A stretch of 64,000 nt of DNA from contig NZ_FMIA01000002.1 in NCBI RefSeq assembly GCF_900091615.1, positions 992,001-1,056,000 of the forward strand. Direction: 5' to 3'. The stretch is from Micromonospora yangpuensis. Lineage in GTDB: Bacteria > Actinomycetota > Actinomycetes > Mycobacteriales > Micromonosporaceae. Under the pieces are notes generated by a model. It made no database searches, was not told where the DNA came from, and saw nothing but the letters and a program-made list of their open reading frames with translations. A program made the translations under genes and the position numbers. Shown piece after piece: positions 16,853 through 25,599 of the stretch (position 1 is the first letter of the stretch; each line of letters starts with the position of its first letter).

Positions 16853-17325
16853 GACCTCCCACCGGAACACCAGACGGAACGCCGACCGGGCCCCGCACCA
16901 GGATCCCACCCTCCGCAGACACCGCCGTACGGCGGGCACTGCAGTTGGAGAACGAGTGCGCTGACACCCTCGCCCGCGCGGCCTACCAGGTACGACAGAA
17001 CCCGACCCGACCCGAGATAACCCAGGCACGGCACGACACGGGCGACACCGGCAAGCCGGACAAGGATCCGGACTACCTGGTCGAAGGACATGTCTTCGAC
17101 TGCTACTCACCGACGGCCACCAAGGCCGTTCGAGGGGTCTGGACGGCCGTCGAGGAGAAGATCTCCGGGCAGCAGACCCAACGCGTGGTGATCAACCTGC
17201 ACGACTGGCGCGGCGACATCACCGCCCTCCAAAAGCAGTTCGACGACTGGCCCATCCCCCACCTCAAGGAGGTCGCGGCGGTGACCAGAAACGGTGACAT
17301 CATCGAGTTTCTGAGACGAGACTGA
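16834..17325 (+). CDS. CdiA-type C-terminal tRNase toxin domain protein
   Basis: A 163-aa protein whose last ~130 residues match the CdiA C-terminal tRNA-nuclease domain: RRALQLENECADTLARAAY, then YQVRQNP, DYLVEGHVFDCYSP, QRVVINLHDWRGD, LKKQF-like LQKQFDDWPI, and LKEVAAVTRNGDIIEF. In contact-dependent inhibition and polymorphic toxin systems this domain is delivered into neighbours and cuts tRNA. No N-terminal delivery domain is attached; only ~35 Pro/Thr-rich residues precede it. The frame is open back to 16423 but has no ATG/GTG before 16834, so the start is uncertain. The SitI3-like immunity gene follows 13 bases later. Probably an orphan toxin cassette. Confidence 0.75.
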   Translation: MTIRWSRPPTGTPDGTPTGPRTRIPPSADTAVRRALQLENECADTLARAAYQVRQNPTRPEITQARHDTGDTGKPDKDPDYLVEGHVFDCYSPTATKAVRGVWTAVEEKISGQQTQRVVINLHDWRGDITALQKQFDDWPIPHLKEVAAVTRNGDIIEFLRRD

Positions 17326-17338
17326 GAGCGGGCAACAC

Positions 17339-17791
17339 ATGGGCATCGACTACCGACTGACCCTGGCCGGGGACATCCCGCTGGAGGAGGTCGCGCACCT
17401 CATCGCACCGCACCGATTCCGGGAGTCGACCAACGCCGGCTACCCTCGCCTGCTCACCGCCGACCTCACCACCGAGCAGGGGTTCGGAGTCAGCGTCATC
17501 GCCGGCAGCAACGGCTACTTCGACGCCGAGGACGACGACGGCACCCAGTGGGAATGGGAACCCGAACGGTACGTCAACGTCACCTTCGACATGACCAAGA
17601 ACGACCCGCCGGAAACCGCGACCGCCGACATGGTGGCCACCGTGGCCCGGATCCTCACCAACCGCCCGGAAAACGCGGCCCTCGTCCTCAACAACAACTG
17701 GCTCCTGCTCACCCGCACCGACGGCACCCTGCGGAAACACCGAGCAGCATGGTGGGACAACTACCGGCTCACCGACACCTTCACCACATAG
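17339..17791 (+). CDS. SitI3-family immunity protein (copy 1)
   Basis: A 150-aa soluble acidic protein opening MGIDYRLTLAGDIPLEEVA, with the YVNVTFDM strand, VATVARIL helix and LVLNNNWLLLTRTDGTLR segment of the SitI3 group, named after the immunity partner of the Myxococcus Sit toxins. It begins 13 bases after the CdiA-type tRNase gene, behind GAGAGCGGG, so toxin and immunity protein are produced together. It should bind and block the tRNase inside the producer. Two more relatives lie downstream (18309 and 18835). Confidence 0.8.
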   Translation: MGIDYRLTLAGDIPLEEVAHLIAPHRFRESTNAGYPRLLTADLTTEQGFGVSVIAGSNGYFDAEDDDGTQWEWEPERYVNVTFDMTKNDPPETATADMVATVARILTNRPENAALVLNNNWLLLTRTDGTLRKHRAAWWDNYRLTDTFTT

Positions 17792-17938
17792 TCCCGACCC
17801 CACACCCGCAGCACGTCACACCCCGGAGCCCGAACCGGGCCCCGACACCACACTCAGGGACGACGCGAGCCCAGACCGCCCGCCGCACCCCATGCGTCAC
17901 GGACTCGCCGGACCCGCGCTCCTCGGTGGGCCGACCTG

Positions 17939-18123
17939 TTATTCGCAGGCGATGCCGTTGTCGTCGCGGTCCAGCCAGCGGGAGTACCCGGGTCACCATC
18001 GGATCGGTAGCTTCCCACGGCCCGTACCGCGGCCCAGTCGCCTCGGTCGCCGTTGCCGCGTCCCGGATCGCAGGCCTCGCCGTCCCCGTCACGGTCGAAC
18101 TCTGGCCGGTATCCAGGATCACG
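17939..18123 (-). pseudogene. remnant of a two-excalibur-domain calcium-binding protein
   Basis: On the - strand two pieces of the excalibur motif are readable: DPGYRPEFDRDGDGEACD (around 18070-18122) and, in another frame, PGYSRWLDRDDNGIACE ending at a TAA at 17939. Between them WAAVRAVGSY corresponds to the xCxAVRAAG start of a second excalibur repeat, with the Cys replaced. At least one frameshift near 18000 and an in-frame TGA separate them, and the 5' end stops where the truncated toxin begins. Intact excalibur domains are extracellular calcium-binding tails. This one is dead. Confidence 0.65.
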
Positions 18124-18126
18124 CCG

Positions 18127-18309
18127 GGGACCGACGACGGGCAGAACCAACGCGTGGCGCTGAACCTCACCGACTGGCGGGGCGACCCGGCGGCCCTGCG
18201 CCGCCAGTTCGACAGCTGGCCCATCGACGGGCTGAAGGAACTGGTCGCGGTCACCCGCGACGGTACGACCGTCCAGATCATCCGGCAGGACCGAGAAGGG
18301 AAGACTTGA
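18127..18309 (+). pseudogene. 5'-truncated second CdiA-type tRNase toxin
   Basis: Only the last ~58 residues remain: GQNQRVALNLTDWRGDPAAL, RRQFDSWPIDGLKELVAVT and RDGTTVQIIRQD, matching residues ~107-163 of the intact toxin at 16834. Upstream the + strand frame runs into antisense of the excalibur remnant, so the N-terminal ~100 residues have been lost by recombination. The immunity gene behind it is intact, its ATG overlapping this TGA (ATGA at 18307-18311 region). This is a typical displaced toxin tip with its surviving immunity gene. Confidence 0.7.
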
Positions 18310-18761
18310 TGGCCGTGGACTTCCGTCTGGTCCTGGCCGGCGATCCGCCCGTCGGCGAGGTGGCCGCGCTGACCGCCGCCGAACCCGCCGAGACGCCGCA
18401 GCCGGCGTTCAAACCGGGCCTGCTCACCGCCCGACTGTACGACCAACGCGGCTACGCCGTCGCCGTCCGCTCCGGCAACCACGGCTACTACGAGTTCGAG
18501 ACCGACGACGCCGCCCGCTGGGAGTGGGAACCGGACACCTACGTCAACGTCACCTTCTCCATGCGCGCCGACGACCTGGCCGAGAAGGGAGTTCCCAACA
18601 TGGTGGCGGCGGTCGGCAGGGTCCTGACCGGTCGAGCGGAGGACGCCGCTCTGATCCAGGACGGCAATTATCTCTACCTGACCCGCATCGACGGCGTCAT
18701 CCGCAAACACCACCCGAGCTGGTGGAACCACTACCACCTCGACCACCTCATCACCGGCTGA
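18309..18761 (+). CDS. SitI3-family immunity protein (copy 2)
   Basis: A 150-aa relative of the 17339 product (MAVDFRLVLAGDPPVGEVA; YVNVTFSMRADDLAEKG; LYLTRIDGVIRKH), with a clearly diverged sequence suited to a different toxin variant. It overlaps the stop of the truncated toxin and appears intact. With its cognate toxin gone it is an orphan immunity gene, which can still protect against siblings that carry the toxin. Confidence 0.78.
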   Translation: MAVDFRLVLAGDPPVGEVAALTAAEPAETPQPAFKPGLLTARLYDQRGYAVAVRSGNHGYYEFETDDAARWEWEPDTYVNVTFSMRADDLAEKGVPNMVAAVGRVLTGRAEDAALIQDGNYLYLTRIDGVIRKHHPSWWNHYHLDHLITG

Positions 18762-18834
18762 CAGCGCCACGGGCGCGGTGAACCGGTGCCACACCGAGGC
18801 GGCCAGCGGTCCACCAGGAGCGGGAGGTCGTGAC

Positions 18835-19187
18835 ATGGGGATCGCCTACCAGTTGACACTGGCCGCGGACGTGCCGCTGGAGCAGGTGGCGGGGCTCGAC
18901 CGAACCGGGCTACCCCGCCTGCTCAGCGCTGACCTCACGGTGCGGCGGGGATATAGCGTCAGCATCCTCGGCGGTATCGACGGTGACGTCGATACCGACG
19001 ACGACGTAGCCCAGGGGAAGTGGAAACCCGACAGGTACGTCAAGGTCATCTTCGACATGGCCAGGAACGAACCGCCGGAACGGCGACCGCCGTGGCCGGG
19101 ATCCTGACCGAGCGTCGGGAGAACATGGCACTGGTCCTCGACCACAACTGGCTCCTTCTCACCCGCCCCGACGGCATCCTGCGGTAA
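18835..19187 (+). pseudogene. decayed SitI3-family immunity gene (copy 3)
   Basis: ATG 18835, behind GGGAGGTC, starts MGIAYQLTLAADVPLEQVA, closest to copy 1. The frame ends early at 19107, but a one-base shift at about 19075-19080 restores the family sequence (TAVAGILTERRENMALVLD, then HNWLLLTRPDGILR). That frame ends in TAA at 19185 exactly where copy 1 has AAA, so a point nonsense mutation adds to the frameshift. About 25 N-terminal residues are also missing relative to copy 1. No toxin precedes it. Confidence 0.7.
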
Positions 19188-19314
19188 CACCGACTAGCCA
19201 ACCTGACGGTGCAGGTCAGGAATGGTGTGTGTAGCCCCGTGGTCGATGAAGGCGATCCAGGTAAGACAGCAAATCGACCCAAAGCCGATGCCCAGCCGGG
19301 AGCCTCGCCATGCT

Positions 19315-20128
19315 GCTTACCTGTCCACGATCTCGTTGTCCAGCCGGATCCTGAACCACCTCGCCGCCCGTGTCCGCAGCGGCCGTTGTCAGCGCGAATC
19401 TCGATGGCGGCGGTTGAGCCCCGGCCGGCAGGCACTGCTCGCCCTGGCCCACCTGCGCAACGGCGACACCTACAGGCGCCTCGCCGCCGGCTTCGAGATC
19501 GGCACCGCCACCGCCTGGCGCTACGTCCAGGAAGCGATCGTCCTGCTCAGGGTGGCCGCCGAGGACCTGAAAACCGTGATGTGGCGCATCCGCACCCTGG
19601 CCTACGCGATCCTGGACGGCACGCCGATCCCCGATCGACCGGGTCGCCAACCAGAAGCCCTACTACTCCGGCAAACACAAGCGGCACGGCGTGGACGTCC
19701 AGGTCATAGCCGACACCGTCGACCGGCTCGTGTGGGCCTCGCCGGCCCTGCAGGGTGCCGTCCACGACCTAGCCGCCACCCGCACCCACGGCATCATCTA
19801 CGCATTGGCCAGCGCAGACGCCCTAACCGTCGCTAACAAGGGCTACCAGGACGCCCACGATAGTGTGCGCAACCCGTTTAGACGGCGGCGATTCCGGCCG
19901 AAGTTGTCGCGCCGGCAGAAGGCGATCAACCGCGCCCACGCCAAGATTCGGGCATGCGGCGAGCGGGCGGTCGCCATACTCAAGACCTGGAAGATCCTCA
20001 CCAAGCTAGGCTGCTGCTCACGCCGGGCGACCGCGATCATGCAGGCGATCCACGTCCTGCCCCACGTCGACGCGAACCGCTACGCAGCACGAAAAGGCTC
20101 ACCCTTGACACTTCCGCGCCTTGAGTAG
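19315..20128 (+). pseudogene. frameshifted IS5-type (DDE_Tnp_4) transposase
   Basis: Two frames together spell one transposase. Up to ~19627 the frame reads LSPGRQALLALAHLRNGDTYRRL, AAGFEIGTATAWRYVQEA and AYAILDGTPIP. After a one-base shift it continues IDRVANQKPYYSGKHKRHG, then VDVQVIADTVDRLVWASPAL and AVHDLAATRTHGI, and ends at 20128 with NRAHAKIRACGERAVAILKTW. The first catalytic Asp is in ILDGT. Several substitutions near the C-terminus are also unlike active copies. I did not find convincing terminal inverted repeats. It marks the right edge of the toxin/immunity cassette. Confidence 0.75.
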
Positions 20129-20175
20129 AAGACTGGTGCAGTCTTGCCATTGGACTTCGGAAGGGTGGCGGTCTG

Positions 20176-20325
20176 GTGTCATACGATAAGACCTGCGGCA
20201 TCTGTGGGTTCGAAGGGCGCGGAAGCGGCAACCCGCCTGCCAATTGCCCTGCATGCGGAAAGACTTGGTTCGCGGCATTTCCGGACATTCGGCGCATCAA
20301 ATGCGGCTCTCTGAAGAATGTTTAG
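20176..20325 (+). CDS. 49-residue zinc-ribbon protein
   Basis: GTG 20176, behind GGAAGGGTGG, opens a 49-codon frame: CGICG near residue 7 and CPACGKTW near residue 24 are two zinc knuckles with a Gly/Asn-rich turn between, then FAAFPDIRRIKCGS. This is the layout of a rubredoxin-like or zinc-ribbon mini-protein. The local GC content is lower than in the flanks, so the open frame is less likely to be a GC artefact. Function unknown; small zinc ribbons often bind nucleic acid or partner enzymes. Confidence 0.5.
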   Translation: MSYDKTCGICGFEGRGSGNPPANCPACGKTWFAAFPDIRRIKCGSLKNV

Positions 20326-20839
20326 ATTTCTTCCCATCTCTTCGGTGAACGTAGCTTTTAATGTGAAGCAACCCCGACGCAACCTCTGCTCTTGCGCGAT
20401 GAGGAAGCGGGTCGGCGCCGCGTCTATGTCGGCCGTCTGACTAGCTTTTTCCAGGCTGAGTGAAAAATGCGCCGCTGATTCGGCTGGGTTTCCCTTCGTG
20501 GTCGTTGTGCGGTCAATATGTGGCTTGGAAGCCGCATGCCAAGCGGTACTCCGCGCCTCGCAGGCGACGCTTATATTCACGAAGAACCAAGATTCCGTGC
20601 CTTCGTGCTAGTGAATAATGGACATTGGTGCTATGCAAGCTACTGCGGTGTTGAACGATCTCCCCTGTCGCCTAAGAGGGTCGAGGTGGAGATCTGGATA
20701 GTGGATAGCGACACTCTTTGGTATGATATCGACCAGTAGGAGTTCTTTCGCTTCGCCGACCGTGGCACCGCCAGCCCTCGCCACGCACTCAAAGCTGTGC
20801 AGGCGGCAGTGGAGGTCTCGAATTCTTCAGGAGGCGTCG
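20326..20839 (+). other. low-GC gap with one doubtful ORF
   Basis: This 514-base stretch has noticeably lower GC than its surroundings. It contains a 73-codon frame at 20518-20739 (see separate entry) and no RNA gene or repeat that I can see. A - strand frame at 20179-20580 runs antisense over the zinc-ribbon gene and has no ribosome site, so I do not call it. Confidence 0.4.
20518..20739 (+). CDS. doubtful small protein (73 aa), possibly a fragment
   Basis: The C-terminal ~55 residues look protein-like (FRAFVLVNNGHWCYASYCGV; VEVEIWIVDSDTLWYDI) and end at TAG 20739. No ribosome site is seen before the start, so the gene may be a 3' remnant. It lies 100 bases before the small membrane protein gene. 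Confidence 0.3.
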   Translation: MWLGSRMPSGTPRLAGDAYIHEEPRFRAFVLVNNGHWCYASYCGVERSPLSPKRVEVEIWIVDSDTLWYDIDQ

Positions 20840-21244
20840 ATGATGGATGTGCCGAAGGATGATCTCCGTTCCGTGAGCGACGAGGCTCTGTATGTGCGAC
20901 TTGTGCGGCTTAAGGACGGGTATCCCCGTGACTTCGATGCCGTTGACTACGACCGGCGACGTGATACTTGGGAGGCCGAGAATTCAGCAGTAACTGCCGA
21001 GATTCAAAGCCGGGGAGCTCAGCCCCCGGCCTGGTGGGATAACTATCTAATTTCGGTCGGCGCGCTCTCCCTTCGACGGCACCACAACCGCCGGTGGTTT
21101 GTGTTGGTGGCGCTGGTTTACGCCGCGATCTGCGCCGTAGCCATTGCCGTGTTCGGCGGCCCAGCCGTCGCGATCACCTTCTGGGGGACGGTGCTTGTAG
21201 GAGGCCCAGCGTTATTCATCGCGACCAGAATCGCAGAACGCTAG
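20840..21244 (+). CDS. small membrane protein (134 aa)
   Basis: ATG 20840 lies behind CAGGAGG. Residues ~1-75 are hydrophilic and charged (DDLRSVSDEALYVRLVRL), followed by two membrane helices at ~85-105 and ~110-130 (WFVLVALVYAAICAVAIAVF; AITFWGTVLVGGPALFIA). The cytoplasmic N-terminal part is unrecognised. Codon use is less GC3-biased than neighbours, suggesting recent transfer. It converges on the membrane protein at 21333. Function unknown. Confidence 0.6.
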   Translation: MMDVPKDDLRSVSDEALYVRLVRLKDGYPRDFDAVDYDRRRDTWEAENSAVTAEIQSRGAQPPAWWDNYLISVGALSLRRHHNRRWFVLVALVYAAICAVAIAVFGGPAVAITFWGTVLVGGPALFIATRIAER

Positions 21245-21332
21245 GCTCGTCGACGTCTAGAAGGAATCCGCTTCATGCCCATCTCTGAGCTCGGTGAATT
21301 GGGGCTGCGTGGGCGGGCCTGCTGTCCGACCG

Positions 21333-22730
21333 TCAGGCCTCACCTCGGGCAGCCGGACGGTGGAAGTCCGGCGGCAGGTTGCGGCGCACGGTGCGTTCGG
21401 TGCGGCCGATTCTTCGTCCGATCTCCTGGTAGGGCAGGGTCGCGTCGATCCGGAGCCAGTAGGCGACGGCGGCGGCGGTTTTGCTTAGCACCGGCGACGC
21501 CTGCCCACGGTCGCCTGTCGTGGGTGGCCTGCCGGCATCGCCGTCGCCTTCCGTGCGAGCGGTAACTGCGGGTGGCGGCGCGGGTTCGAGTAGATCCGTC
21601 GCGGGTCGCGACTCGTCGAGGGTGTGGTCCCGCTGTCGGCCCATCTGGCCCGTGTCGCGTTTCGCGGGCGGTCGGGGCCGGTCGGGGTCGGTGGCTTCCG
21701 CCGACCTGTGTCGGCCGCGGCGCGGGTTCGTCGCGGTGGAGCCCGGCCGGATAGCCAGTGGGAGTCCCTGAGCAACATCGTCCGGGGATCCGCTGCCGGG
21801 GTTGTCGCCGCCCGCTGGCCGGACGTGTGGCAAGCGCAGGCGTCGCCGTGGATGTGGGGTGCCGCTGGTGGCGATGCGGGTCGGGGTGAGGTCGGCGGCG
21901 ATGAGGTTGGTGAGGCCGTCGTAGTCGGCGGTGGCGGCCAGCCGGGCGGCGATCTCGTCGAGGTCGTAGACGTGTACGGCGATCGTGGCGGTCCTCGGGT
22001 CGACCGCTGTTCTGATCTTGCGGCGCAGGACCGTGGCGATCGCCCGGTCGCGGTGTTCCCGGCGCAGCTGGGTGCGGGCGGCGTCGATGGAGTCGTAGAG
22101 GCCGAGTCGTGGGTCGGCGCGGGCCAGGGACCGGGCGCGGCGGGTGATCCGGGGGTGGCGTAGCCAGTGGCCGAGGATCTCGTACGCGGGGGTGGTCGCG
22201 GGCAGGGCGCCGACGGCCCGGAGGCGGTCGCGTCGCAGGTTCTCCACGTGTGTCAGCCAGACCAGGTAGCCGAGGGCGGACATGCCCGCGAAGAAGCCGC
22301 CGACCAGGGGGTTGTCGTGGGACAGCCAGTTGAACGCCACGGCCGCGGCGGCGACGGCGGCGGACAGGATCCGGGAGGCGAGGGCGCGTTCGCCGAGTCG
22401 TCGCCGGACGTCGGCGTTGGCCATCACCACGACGCCGCCGAGTTCCAGGGTCGCGACGGCGGGGATCGCGACGAGCAGAGGGATGTCGAGTTTCTGGGTG
22501 GCGCCGGTGACCTGTCCGGCCAGGGCCACCAACAGGACGACGACGTAGAACACGGCCCGCATGCGCGCGGTCCGGGTCACGGCCTGCCGTAGCTGGGTGT
22601 CGAGCCCACCTGCCGCGGACGGGACCGGCGTCCGGGCGGGGGCCGCCTCCGGGGTGGACGCGCCCGCCGGTGGGGGAGGGGCTCCGTCGGAGCCGGCGCG
22701 GCGGCCGTCACCGGTGTCGATGCCGTTCAC
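21333..22730 (-). CDS. element-type membrane protein with C-terminal helix-turn-helix (DUF2637-like)
   Basis: A 465-aa protein with a disordered N-terminus and four membrane helices at ~55-175 (FYVVVLLVALAGQVTG; LLVAIPAVATLELGGVVV; ILSAAVAAAAVAFNWL; FFAGMSALGYLVWL). A soluble basic region and a long disordered stretch follow. The last ~50 residues form an HTH (LPYQEIGRRIGRTERTVRRNL). The layout resembles DUF2637/Spd-like membrane proteins of actinomycete plasmids and integrative elements, which take part in transfer or replication control. GTG 22730 overlaps the stop of the LysM-SARP gene (GTGA), so they form one operon. Confidence 0.65.
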   Translation of the reverse strand: MNGIDTGDGRRAGSDGAPPPPAGASTPEAAPARTPVPSAAGGLDTQLRQAVTRTARMRAVFYVVVLLVALAGQVTGATQKLDIPLLVAIPAVATLELGGVVVMANADVRRRLGERALASRILSAAVAAAAVAFNWLSHDNPLVGGFFAGMSALGYLVWLTHVENLRRDRLRAVGALPATTPAYEILGHWLRHPRITRRARSLARADPRLGLYDSIDAARTQLRREHRDRAIATVLRRKIRTAVDPRTATIAVHVYDLDEIAARLAATADYDGLTNLIAADLTPTRIATSGTPHPRRRLRLPHVRPAGGDNPGSGSPDDVAQGLPLAIRPGSTATNPRRGRHRSAEATDPDRPRPPAKRDTGQMGRQRDHTLDESRPATDLLEPAPPPAVTARTEGDGDAGRPPTTGDRGQASPVLSKTAAAVAYWLRIDATLPYQEIGRRIGRTERTVRRNLPPDFHRPAARGEA

Positions 22731-25519
22731 CGGGTCGCCTTCCCGTTGCCGGGGTGGTCCGGTGGCGGCTGGTCGAGCAGGGAGCCGGCCAGGGTCGTGG
22801 TGTCGTCGCTGATCTCGGTGTCGATCTCGGCGAGGGCCCGGCCGAGCCGGTCGCGCAGGTCCCGGATGGCCGTGGCGTCACCCCGGGCGGCGTGGGCGCG
22901 CATCGCGGCCTGGTACAACGGTTCGGCGTACGGGTGGTGGCCGATGGCCGTGGTGAGCACGGCGAGTGTCTCGTCGGGGTCGTCGAGGGCCTCGGCCAGG
23001 GTCAGGGCGGCGTCGAGGGCCTGGCGGCGGATCGCCTCCCGGTACGCCTCGATCCACTCGTAGTCCTTCCCGCCGGCCAGGGGTCCCTGGTAGGCGTCGA
23101 GGGCGCGGCGGAGGGCGGTGATCCGTTCGGTGGGGTCGGTGGCGTGTTCGGCTTGGTCGAGGGCGTCGGTCATCCGCCACAGGTCCACGTCCACCAGGTC
23201 GCGGTGCAGGACGTACTGCCGGCCGGGGTGGGACAGGTAGGTGCCGGGGCCGGCGGTGTGTTTCAGGACGCGGCGCAGGTTGTAGACGTAGGTGTGCAGG
23301 CGGTGCGGTGCCTTACGGGCCGTCGCCTCGGGCAGCAGGTCCTCCAGGATGGCGTCCTGGCTGGCGGTACCGCCACGCGTGGCGAGGTAGACCAGCAGTT
23401 CCAGGGACTTGCTCCGCAACGGCTGGGTCGTGTCGACGTCGACGACGCGGGCGTCACCGAGTACCCGCACCACCACCCGGCCCTCGGCGGCCTCCCGTAG
23501 CGGTACGCCACGGTCCTCGCGGTCGTGTTCGGCGGTCGCCTCGACCTGCGGGGGGCCGTGGCTGTCTCCGGTCGCGGGTCGGTGGCGGGCTGGGTGCTGC
23601 GGCTGCTCGACGAGGAGGTCGTCGGCAGGCGCAGGATCGGGTTCGTGGTCGGGCATGGCCGCTCCGCGCACGAGGACGGCCTTTTTCTCGTGGGAGGGGG
23701 TGTCTCCTGGGTCCGGCGGTTCGTCGCCCCGACGGGCGTCGGCGTGCGGGGTAGGGGAGGCGGCGGTGGTTGTCGGTGGCGGGCCGGTGTGGGCCTCGGC
23801 CAGGACGCGCAGCAGTTCGCCGGTGTCGGCCGGGTCGATGACGGTGAGCCGGCCGACGTGGACGGTGTGGCGACTGTGTCGTCGGGCCTCGTCGGCGGCG
23901 GGGCTGGTGGTGCCGTCGTCGGCGACGGCGACGCTGTCCCCGTCCGGCCATGCGCCGAGCAGGACGCCGTGGATGTCGAGTCGCTGTCCCTGGGTGAGCA
24001 ACGCGGCGATTCGGGCGCGTTCGTGTGCGGCGGTGGCGTCGGCGATGAGCACCATCGGGGGCAGGGGTTCGACCGTCGGGGCCGCGTCGCGCAGAGCGGC
24101 GACGGTGTCGACCTCGTGGTCGAAGCAGATCCGGGTACGGTGCAGGATCTGTTCCTCCAGAAACGCTAGGGCCTGGGTCAGTCCGTCGGCGACGGTCAGC
24201 CGGGGCGTGACGACGGTGGTGCCGGTCAGGGTGGTGAGGACGGCTGCGGGTATGACGACGTGGCCGCGCCGGTGGGCGTGGTCCGGGCTGTCGGCGGCGA
24301 GGGTGGACACCAGGATGCCGCGGGCGGCTGCCCGTGCTCCCGGTCCGGTCAGGCCCAGACCTGCCGGCGGCCAGAGGTCGATCGTCGGGCTGGCCAGCGC
24401 CGGCGTGACCAGGGAGCCGACCGGCGGCGGTACGGCGTCGACGGCGGGTTGGCCCGCGTTGTCGGCGACCACGGGTGCGGGTGCTGTCCGTGGGGGCAGG
24501 GCACGGCGGATGCGGGCCACGACCGGTGCCACGGCGGCCAGGCCCCCGCCGGGGCTGTTCGGGGCCGGGGTGTGGGTGTGACGGCGGCGGGTCCAGGCGA
24601 GCGTCGCGGCGGTCAGCACCGCGGCGGCCAACGCCGCGTCCATCCAGCCCCGATCGCCCAGGGACACGCCGGGCCGGCCGCAGTCCGCCGACGCGTCACG
24701 CTCCGGTGCGACGGGTACCCCGGTGGTGGCGTCGGGCTCGGGAGACGGACCGGTGGTGGTGTCGTCCGGCGGCGGGGCCGGCGGGTCGACGTGGTGGCCG
24801 GGGTCGGGTCCGGCGGGTGTGGGCGGGGCCGGAGCGGGCGGAGGCGGGGGCGTGTCCGCCGACACGGGTAGGCGCAGTCTCCAGCCGGGTTGGATGAGGT
24901 CGGGGTCGGTGAACGCGCCGGTGGCGAAGCGGGTGCCCCGGTTGAGGGTGTAGATGTCGCGCCACCGGTCGGCGTCGTCGAGCCTGCGCTCGGCGATGCC
25001 GGACAGGGTGTCGCCCCGCCGTACCGTCACGCTGCGACGCGTGGCGGCGCTGTCGTCCGGCCGGGTCGCCGTACCGGCGGTATCGGCCGGCCGATCGGCG
25101 TCGGCGGGTGGTGGGGCGGGCTGGTCCGTGGTGTCGGTGGCCGTGGCGGCCAGCGCGGCGGGAGCGGTTCCCCCGGCGGCGGTGGTGACGGCGGTGGCCC
25201 CGAGCAGCGCGGCGGCCAGCCCCTGCAACGGCCCCGGCAGCCGCACCCGGGCGACCCCCCGTAGGCGGCGGGCGGCGCGGTCGTGCAGGCCGGTGAGCAC
25301 GGTGGTGGCCAGCAGCGCCCACAGCGCCCACCCGGCGGTGACCGCCAGGACGGTGAGGAAACCGGGTGTCATCGGCTGCGCGATCCACGCCCTGACCTCG
25401 TCGCCGGTCGGCCACCGCGGGCCGGGACGGCCGAGCGCCCACAGCAGTACCGCGGGAGCGCCGACCACGGCCAGCGCGGTCACGGTCCTGCCGACGTGAG
25501 CTGTAGTCCGGATGCCCAT
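22727..25519 (-). CDS. membrane-anchored LysM protein with C-terminal SARP/BTAD regulator domain
   Basis: A 930-aa fusion. Three hydrophobic segments lie within the first ~125 residues, then a LysM domain (~165-215: VTVRRGDTLSGIAERRL ... LIQPGWRLRLP). A Pro-rich stretch and a fourth membrane helix follow (~295-312). The middle domain (~390-650) is shared with the 28541 product (GLTGPGARAAARGILVSTL). The C-terminus has an OmpR-like SARP DNA-binding domain (~695-790: VRVLGDARVVDV ... LHTYVYNLRRVLK) and a BTAD helical domain (~800-925). It could sense peptidoglycan and act directly on DNA from the membrane. ATG 25519 follows AGGAGGGAA. 10-bp direct repeats lie upstream at 25600-25639. Confidence 0.82.
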   Translation of the reverse strand: MGIRTTAHVGRTVTALAVVGAPAVLLWALGRPGPRWPTGDEVRAWIAQPMTPGFLTVLAVTAGWALWALLATTVLTGLHDRAARRLRGVARVRLPGPLQGLAAALLGATAVTTAAGGTAPAALAATATDTTDQPAPPPADADRPADTAGTATRPDDSAATRRSVTVRRGDTLSGIAERRLDDADRWRDIYTLNRGTRFATGAFTDPDLIQPGWRLRLPVSADTPPPPPAPAPPTPAGPDPGHHVDPPAPPPDDTTTGPSPEPDATTGVPVAPERDASADCGRPGVSLGDRGWMDAALAAAVLTAATLAWTRRRHTHTPAPNSPGGGLAAVAPVVARIRRALPPRTAPAPVVADNAGQPAVDAVPPPVGSLVTPALASPTIDLWPPAGLGLTGPGARAAARGILVSTLAADSPDHAHRRGHVVIPAAVLTTLTGTTVVTPRLTVADGLTQALAFLEEQILHRTRICFDHEVDTVAALRDAAPTVEPLPPMVLIADATAAHERARIAALLTQGQRLDIHGVLLGAWPDGDSVAVADDGTTSPAADEARRHSRHTVHVGRLTVIDPADTGELLRVLAEAHTGPPPTTTAASPTPHADARRGDEPPDPGDTPSHEKKAVLVRGAAMPDHEPDPAPADDLLVEQPQHPARHRPATGDSHGPPQVEATAEHDREDRGVPLREAAEGRVVVRVLGDARVVDVDTTQPLRSKSLELLVYLATRGGTASQDAILEDLLPEATARKAPHRLHTYVYNLRRVLKHTAGPGTYLSHPGRQYVLHRDLVDVDLWRMTDALDQAEHATDPTERITALRRALDAYQGPLAGGKDYEWIEAYREAIRRQALDAALTLAEALDDPDETLAVLTTAIGHHPYAEPLYQAAMRAHAARGDATAIRDLRDRLGRALAEIDTEISDDTTTLAGSLLDQPPPDHPGNGKATR

Positions 25520-25599
25520 GAACGTTCCCTCCTGCCGACCGGGTGTGGTGTGCCGGGAACGCTAGGCCCGGACCGGCGGGGGGAGACGGCTCTGACAGT

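Noticed and set aside
19200..20150. Terminal inverted repeats for the transposase at 19315-20128
   Set aside because: I compared the flanks and saw only short, imperfect matches, so I annotated the dead transposase but not a bounded insertion sequence.
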